Assembly: GCA_024860865.1 (NCBI GenBank)
Contig: JACRDV010000109.1
Span: 1-9,917, forward strand
From: Methanobacteriota archaeon
GTDB lineage: Archaea; JACRDV01
Reading direction: 5' to 3'
Length of the DNA: 9,917 bases
Position numbers and translations under genes: made by a program. The notes beneath the pieces were generated by a model. That model was not told the DNA's origin, did not search any database, and saw only the letters and a list, made by a program, of their open reading frames with translations. Shown piece by piece: positions 6,244 through 9,917 of this stretch (position 1 is its first letter; each line of letters opens with the position of its first letter).

Positions 6244-6355
6244 TCAATACCTGACCAGAGAAACTTTAAATGTCTTTTTGTATGGTTCACGCTTTAGAAT
6301 TCCTCTGCCTTCCAAGTCAGCTATAATCCGGCTTATTTTTGGCCTTGAAAAGATA
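6244..6355 (-). pseudogene. Remnant B: tail of winged-helix regulator gene
   Basis: The minus strand encodes FSRPKISRII...KTFKVSLVRY-stop, the C-terminal recognition-helix and wing region of the regulator intact at 7948. Against that gene only one residue changes (Val to Ile). The other coding differences I count are synonymous (Leu, Leu, Arg, Tyr codons), and the stop changes TAA to TGA. Upstream of 6355 the similarity ends and stops appear, so no full gene remains. The pattern shows it was a translated, selected gene copy until recently. Confidence 0.85.
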
Positions 6356-6819
6356 CCGCTTTAATCTTTAATCAAAAAATAAAAATGGATGCAAAGTTAC
6401 TGTATTTGCGTAGTTTTTTTCTCTTTCATTGAATCATACTAAAAAATCATATTCCAATTTTTCTTTTCTTGAACACATAAGCCAATATTGGGTTTTATAA
6501 TTGACTGAGATTGATGGTTCCAGAGCCAACCTTCAACTCCTTCCACCATGAAGTAAAAAAGGGACTAAAGAAGGTCAATTTGTTGTATTTGGTACGAAAA
6601 ACTTTAAAATACTTGATTTGCTTATTTTTAACTTCAATTTGCTTAAATGAGGCGATTTTGCTTTAATTGAAGTTTTTCATTCTTGACTGAAAGAAGCGGG
6701 ACGCTTCATGGGCGTTTAGCTAATTAAGTTTCTATTACGTGAAAACAACCGCTTCTTCCTCTGAAAATGTTAATAAAGACCTAGAAGAAGCTGAACTAAT
6801 TTATTAGTATCCTTAGACA
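6356..6819. other. Gene-poor spacer with inverted repeats
   Basis: There is no convincing gene in this 464-nt stretch. It holds a 10-bp inverted repeat AACTTCAATT/AATTGAAGTT (6630-6639 and 6665-6674), a hairpin GAAGCG-GGA-CGCTTC (6693-6707), and a 9-bp inverted pair AAGAAGCGG/CCGCTTCTT (6691-6699 and 6749-6757). These may be relics of a lost element or regulatory structures. A 22-codon plus-strand frame at 6739-6807 is too short to call. Confidence 0.5.
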
Positions 6820-7131
6820 TTAGTGTTTAATTTCAACTTTAAACTTTTTTTCTATTAATTTAATTGACTTATAATCAGCATCTTTTGTTAAGAGAGTGAG
6901 CCCTCTATTTATGCACATGCTTGCAATCAATATGTCAACAGCAGGTAAAGGCCGACCAATTTTTCTTAATTTTGCTGCTATCTGAATAGATAATTCATAA
7001 TCCTGCCTTTGAGGCCAAAGTACATCACAATGTTCTAAAGCAGGTGGATATTCAACAATACTAAAAATAGTTGTTAAGCCAAACTTATGTCCTAGGAGGA
7101 TGTTTGTGTCAAGGACTTTGTTCTCTTCCAT
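6820..7131 (-). CDS. vapC: VapC-like PIN-domain toxin
   Basis: This 103-residue PIN-domain ribonuclease is the probable toxin of a VapBC pair; VapC proteins are Mg-dependent RNases that cleave tRNA or rRNA. The acidic active-site residues are visible in order: D8 (VLDTN), E27 (SIVEYPP), D66 (PAVDILIAS) and D84 (TKDADY). It is shorter than the usual 125-140 residues because the first Asp is followed almost at once by GLTTIFSIVEYPPALE, without the normal first helical hairpin. I recall compact archaeal PIN proteins with the same layout, so it is probably intact. The start overlaps the antitoxin gene by 40 nt. The specific RNA target cannot be read from the sequence. Confidence 0.82.
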   Translation of the reverse strand: MEENKVLDTNILLGHKFGLTTIFSIVEYPPALEHCDVLWPQRQDYELSIQIAAKLRKIGRPLPAVDILIASMCINRGLTLLTKDADYKSIKLIEKKFKVEIKH

Positions 7132-7376
7132 TCTTTTTCCTTAATTGTTTTATAATATCTCTTCCACTCTAAATCAGATACTTCTTTTATAAGTTCTCTA
7201 GTTTCTGGCGGCATACTTTTTAATAACTCTGAACCTTTAGTCACGCTCTTTAATCTTTCTAAATGCTCTTTAATACCTTTTCTTGCCACTTCGCTCCATT
7301 TTATCTCTTTATGCTTCTTCATTTCCTCGTAGAGTTCTTTAGGTATACTTAGTGTAATATGTGTCTTCTGTGCCAT
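7092..7376 (-). CDS. vapB: VapB-like ribbon-helix-helix antitoxin
   Basis: This is a 94-residue antitoxin. The N-terminus THITLSIPKELYEEMKKH is a ribbon (beta strand) followed by a helix. KWSEVARKGIKEHLERL completes the ribbon-helix-helix DNA-binding fold (about 4-43). The C-terminal half (about 50-90) is charged and helical and should wrap the toxin. RHH antitoxins dimerise and repress their own operon. The gene precedes vapC and overlaps it by 40 nt in another frame, ensuring coupled translation. A TATA-like box 24 nt before the ATG implies a leaderless or very short-leader mRNA. Confidence 0.82.
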   Translation of the reverse strand: MAQKTHITLSIPKELYEEMKKHKEIKWSEVARKGIKEHLERLKSVTKGSELLKSMPPETRELIKEVSDLEWKRYYKTIKEKEWKRTKSLTQTSS

Positions 7377-7400
7377 AATTAATTTAGAAGATTTTTTGAG

Positions 7401-7408
7401 TATTTAAA
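7401..7408 (-). promoter_or_regulatory. TATA-like box of vapBC
   Basis: TTTAAATA on the minus strand ends 24 nt before the vapB ATG. This places the expected transcription start at or very near the start codon. No Shine-Dalgarno site is present before vapB, which fits a leaderless transcript. Confidence 0.55.
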
Positions 7409-7535
7409 TTTAATTCAGTAGTAGAAGTTAAATGAAGAATAAAGGATCCCAAATGAGAGATTCCACAAGAAGAAAATTAGTTTATGGCAATTCAAAGCTC
7501 AAAGAATCTCTTTAATGCCAATCAGCGCGAATTTT

Positions 7536-7836
7536 CTATCGTCCATTTTTGCTTATACTTTTATGGCCAGCTATCAAAAGACTAGTGAAAAATGCCCACC
7601 AAAAAGAGTTAGATGCTTCTAGAGGTAGGAAATGACATTTTCTTTTTTTCCATTGTGAAAATGCTTTGGGTTTCCAGTTCCATCTTTTATGCGGAATGTT
7701 GTCTGTCGTGTCTGTGGAAGCTATTAAGTTATGTCTGAAGTATCATTTTCCCATTTTGGTTGTTAAGGATAGCAGCAAAATATGCCCAATCAAAAGGGTT
7801 TGGATATTTTGGAGGTAAGAAATGGCCGCTATCCAT
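7536..7836 (-). pseudogene. Decayed ORF with two HFLP-type repeats, function unknown
   Basis: From an ATG at 7836, just downstream of operator copy D, 35 codons give a protein-like product: MDSGHFLPPKYPNPFDWAYF, then AAILNNQNGKMILQT and a stop at 7729. A second frame, open from about 7742 to 7536, begins before that stop in the next register and includes CHFLPLEASNSFWWAFF. The two segments (7765-7827 and 7575-7637) match at about 40 of 63 bases and 10 of 21 residues by hand alignment. The reading is a frameshifted gene with internal repeats, or two degenerate copies. No family recognised. The stretch 7409-7535 between this and vapB shows no other feature. Confidence 0.35.
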
Positions 7837-7840
7837 TACA

Positions 7841-7889
7841 TTAAAGCGTATTTTTCTAATAAAATACCTTACCAGTCGAAAGCGATCAG
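7841..7889 (-). promoter_or_regulatory. Operator-like motif, copy D (behind intact regulator)
   Basis: The core at 7868-7889 is CTTACCAG-TCGAAAGCGATCAG. The dyad arms that are perfect in A, B and C are broken here (TCGAA / ATCAG). The promoter part beyond it is identical to copy C for 36 nt, including the GTATTTT-N6-AAAATAC inverted repeat at 7848-7867. It lies 58 nt after the regulator stop. No intact gene follows, only the decayed ORF, so relaxed selection on the operator is plausible. Confidence 0.6.
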
Positions 7890-7947
7890 GAAAAAATTGA
7901 AACGCAGCTAAAAAGGAAAACAAATTTAAAAGAAGCTTAATAATGCG

Positions 7948-8958
7948 TTAGTATCTGACCAAAGAAACTTTAAATGTCTTTTTGTATGGTTCACGCTTTA
8001 GAATTCCTCTGCCTTCTAAGTCAGCTATAATCCGGCTTACTTTTGGCCTTGAAAAAGATAAAGTTTCTTCCTTCCAAATATTTTCTTGCAACACCTCGCC
8101 ACCTCCACTTTTAATAAAATCCACCACGCTTTTTTCCTCATCGGTTAGAAAAACATGAACTATGTCTTTTTTCCTTTTTTTCCATGCTAAAAAGAAACCG
8201 AAAGAAAATGTTGCAACAGATACGCCCACTATAGGTAATAAATACCAATACTGATCCAATCCTGTTTCAGGATAAATCAAGCCTATATCAAATTTTTCAT
8301 TCGCCTTTAAAGTTTTTGCCCAGACGAGTGTAACTCTTTTATTTTCTATACTAATATCATTTGGTGGCGTTGTGGTTGTTGATTTCCAAGCTGTAACAGT
8401 ACAAGTAAGACAGCCAACGCATTCTTCACAAATGCAAGATCCTCCTTCCTTGCAAGTGCAATTTTGAACGCAGGCTAAATTATGCGTTGAGACATCTGGT
8501 AGCATACCTTCCGGCAGTCGCATGATGAAATTGAATTTTTTTACATCTTTTGGAAAGGAAAAACTCTTATAATAAAGAGTATTTTCCTCGAGATATCTTG
8601 GTTCAACATCAGAAAAATCAATACGAAAGGCATAATTTTCTCCTTTGTTAAGAGGTTTTTCAAAATTAATTCGGAGGGAATGAGGAAGTATTTCGTAGCC
8701 CAATTCTGTGCCTTGGGCTGAAACAGCGGAGAACTTGTTTATACGCTCCTCAGTTCCCATTTCAAAATAATCCATCCTCCCTTCTAGACAAGTTAAATTT
8801 ATAAAAAATTGTTCAAATGTTTTTTTCTTATCAACATCTACAAAAATAGTAACTTGATTAAAATAATAATCAGTAGAAAATGCAAGTACTATTACGGGTA
8901 AAAATAAGAATGAAATAATTGAGGCTAAATAGGCAAATTGCGCAAGATGTTTTTTCAT
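7948..8958 (-). CDS. Membrane-anchored winged-helix regulator with Cys-cluster sensor
   Basis: This 336-residue protein is a probable one-component transmembrane transcription regulator. It has a signal peptide (about 5-26), an extracytoplasmic beta-rich domain (27-238), one TM helix (about 239-259), a KKRKK stop-transfer stretch, and a cytoplasmic winged helix (266-336: LTDEEKSVVDFIKSGGGEVL, then SFSRPKVSRIIADLEGRGIL as helix-turn-helix, then the wing ending SLVRY). This matches the archaeal membrane proteins with C-terminal MarR-like wHTH domains. The sensor domain has eight cysteines in 24 residues (163, 167, 169, 175, 177, 180, 183, 186), an unusual cluster suited to metal, Fe-S or disulfide sensing. 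The last third of the winged helix is the part duplicated upstream of three other genes. The ATG lacks a Shine-Dalgarno site and sits about 20 nt after a TATA box. Confidence 0.85.
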   Translation of the reverse strand: MKKHLAQFAYLASIISFLFLPVIVLAFSTDYYFNQVTIFVDVDKKKTFEQFFINLTCLEGRMDYFEMGTEERINKFSAVSAQGTELGYEILPHSLRINFEKPLNKGENYAFRIDFSDVEPRYLEENTLYYKSFSFPKDVKKFNFIMRLPEGMLPDVSTHNLACVQNCTCKEGGSCICEECVGCLTCTVTAWKSTTTTPPNDISIENKRVTLVWAKTLKANEKFDIGLIYPETGLDQYWYLLPIVGVSVATFSFGFFLAWKKRKKDIVHVFLTDEEKSVVDFIKSGGGEVLQENIWKEETLSFSRPKVSRIIADLEGRGILKREPYKKTFKVSLVRY

Positions 8959-8978
8959 AATAGAATGTTTTTTAATGT

Positions 8979-8987
8979 TATTTTTAA
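8979..8987 (-). promoter_or_regulatory. TATA-like box of the regulator gene
   Basis: TTAAAAATA on the minus strand, preceded by a purine-rich GAAAAGG that could serve as BRE, ends 20 nt before the ATG at 8958. The spacing predicts transcription starting at the ATG. The operator-like dyad is absent here, so the regulator does not obviously control itself through that site. Confidence 0.55.
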
Positions 8988-9080
8988 CCTTTTCTCACTT
9001 CTCGAGAATATAAAAGGAAAAAAAGAAGGTCTCTGCTACTTCGCTAGTGCTTTCTACATTTGATCCAAAAGAAAGTTACA

Positions 9081-9105
9081 CAAAAAGGGAAGTGAGTTTA
9101 CTTCC
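9081..9105 (-). terminator. Intrinsic-type terminator of the propeller gene
   Basis: On the minus strand GGAAGT-AAACTC-ACTTCC is a perfect 6-bp stem with a 6-nt loop, followed by CTTTTT. The stem includes the last codons and stop of the propeller gene. A second T-tract follows near 9017-9023. It separates that gene from the regulator gene. Confidence 0.6.
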
Positions 9106-9917
9106 ATGCAATAGATACGTCTGGTCCTATCTCTGCACCACAAAGCGCTGAATGTTTAGCCGTTGTTGGCCCCAATGGCTCGTGACAAGCTTTGCGGCAG
9201 GCAGGTATCCTTTCTACTATTTTCTTAGTGCTGAGATCTACTATTAGCAAGCTTCCTTCGTCTGGTGTAGGCGTTCCTCTGCAAGGAATAATTGCAAATT
9301 TGCCATCTTTAGTAAGCACTATGTCATGCGCTTCTGCCGTGCCATTCTTTAGATCTAGAGGTATCCTCTCCTTGATTGTAAAGGTAGCCGCATCAATTAC
9401 AATTATTTCGCCCTTCTCACCTGCGTCTCGAGCCTCTTTAGACTTTCCATTACTCACATAGAAGTATTTGCCATCTGGAGAAAGCGAGGATATGTGTGTC
9501 CATCCACCTGTCTCAATTTTTTTCTCTACCTTCTTGCTGACCATGTCGACTAGGTATATGTTTCCACCAGTATGGCCTGATACTAAAGCTTTCTTACCAC
9601 CTTCCAACCATCCTACTCCACATACGGCCGTGTCTATCGGTATCTGATCCACTACTTTGTTAGCAATTGGGTCATAATTATACATATTACCATCTGTCAA
9701 ATCAAAGCCCCAAATTGTCTTAGCTTCTGAATCCCACTCAACACCGCAGAGTTTCTTTCCTACAGTCACCCAAGGAGCAACTGTTTTCGTAGCTAAGTCT
9801 ATTGAAGTTATGCCGCCGTCTAAGGAACCTACATAAAGAGTCTTTTCGTCTTTAGAAAGGACTACTCCGTGACCTGGTTTGCCTGTAACTATTCTGGATG
9901 CGCTCTTTGCAGCTAAG
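9098..9917 (-). CDS. YVTN-type beta-propeller protein, N-terminus beyond window
   Basis: The frame is open to the window edge; about 272 C-terminal residues are visible. A GTG at 9769 is internal, since the in-frame sequence before it (GHGVVLSKDEKTLYVG, then GGITSIDLATKTV) is clearly another blade. The repeats follow the YVTN/cytochrome d1-like pattern: (H/S)xxxLSPDGKYFYVSN, GEIIVIDAATFTIKERI, HDIVLTKDGKFAIIPC, SLLIVDLSTKKIVERI. Such propellers occur as surface-binding proteins, as nitrite-reductase-like domains and as enzymes, so the function is open. The last 37 residues depart from a propeller blade: CRKACHEPLG, KHSALCG and a terminal Trp-Lys. The CX3CH there (9182-9199) resembles a rare heme-c motif variant. 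No TM helix is seen in the visible part. Confidence 0.8.
   Translation of the reverse strand, partial: LAAKSASRIVTGKPGHGVVLSKDEKTLYVGSLDGGITSIDLATKTVAPWVTVGKKLCGVEWDSEAKTIWGFDLTDGNMYNYDPIANKVVDQIPIDTAVCGVGWLEGGKKALVSGHTGGNIYLVDMVSKKVEKKIETGGWTHISSLSPDGKYFYVSNGKSKEARDAGEKGEIIVIDAATFTIKERIPLDLKNGTAEAHDIVLTKDGKFAIIPCRGTPTPDEGSLLIVDLSTKKIVERIPACRKACHEPLGPTTAKHSALCGAEIGPDVSIAWK

Larger units (their letters stand above)
6161..6355. repeat. About 195-bp duplicated block (pairs with 7865-8056)
   Basis: This block and 7865-8056 align almost end to end. They share the operator motif, an 83-nt spacer region of the same length (offsetting single-base indels) and the last 35 or so codons of the regulator gene. 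Similarity is higher in the former coding part than in the spacer. Homology stops abruptly near 6355. Copies A and C are older, shorter relatives of the same block. Confidence 0.85.

Noticed and set aside
6739-6807. GTG-started 22-codon plus-strand frame
   Set aside because: The composition looks coding-like, but it is too short, lacks a ribosome site and has a stop shortly upstream. There is no independent support.
813-7889. Possible CRISPR or integron array from the four repeated motifs
   Set aside because: Copies are 1.7-3.2 kb apart, differ in length and are tied to promoters and regulator tails. No spacers, cas genes, integrase or transposase are seen.
7729-7923. 64-codon minus-strand ORF starting at 7923
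   Set aside because: Its first 29 codons run straight through the operator/promoter module shared with non-coding copies A-C. Only the part from ATG 7836 looks protein-like, and that is reported as a decayed ORF.
9192-9461. Plus-strand ORF of 89 codons
   Set aside because: It is antisense to the beta-propeller repeats, which are well supported on the minus strand.

Overview
The window looks like a low-GC archaeal chromosome segment. The signs are an S-layer protein of the Methanocaldococcus MJ0822 type, membrane-anchored winged-helix regulators of archaeal style, a VapBC pair, AT-rich TATA-like boxes about 25 nt before start codons (leaderless or short-leader transcripts), and strong Shine-Dalgarno sites on some genes. 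I cannot assign a lineage. All recognisable intact genes lie on the minus strand, so the order below runs from high to low coordinates, the direction of transcription.

Layout. (1) 9917-9098: 3' part of a YVTN/WD-like beta-propeller gene with an unusual Cys/His-rich tail and an intrinsic-type terminator. (2) 8958-7948: intact transmembrane transcription regulator, with a secreted sensor domain carrying eight clustered cysteines, one TM helix and a cytoplasmic winged helix. (3) 7889-7536: operator-like copy D and a decayed ORF region. (4) 7376-6820: vapBC toxin-antitoxin pair. (5) 6819-6356: gene-poor stretch with inverted repeats. (6) 6355-4384: regulator-tail remnant B, operator copy B and the S-layer gene. 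(7) 4159-986: regulator-tail remnant C, operator copy C, then a four-gene operon: secreted Met/Cys protein, membrane polyferredoxin, 75-aa four-Cys membrane protein, FtsX/MacB-like permease. (8) 985-328: remnant A, operator copy A and a DUF4418 membrane protein. (9) 261-1: start of an unidentified helical protein.

The most interesting point is a module present four times: the last codons of the winged-helix regulator gene (ending SLVRY-stop or a decayed version), then a 55-110 nt spacer, then an operator-like motif whose plus-strand form is CTTACCAG followed by the dyad TTGAA-N4-TTCAA. Only copy D follows an intact regulator. Copies A, B and C keep just the decayed gene tail, and each sits directly before a live envelope or redox gene (DUF4418, S-layer, redox operon). 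On the coding strand the dyad lies immediately upstream of an AT-rich TATA-like stretch, which is where an archaeal activator would bind. The simplest reading is that regulator-plus-promoter units were duplicated, their regulators decayed, and the surviving regulator (or relatives elsewhere) now controls an envelope and membrane redox/metal regulon. The function is inferred; the repeats and remnants are directly visible.
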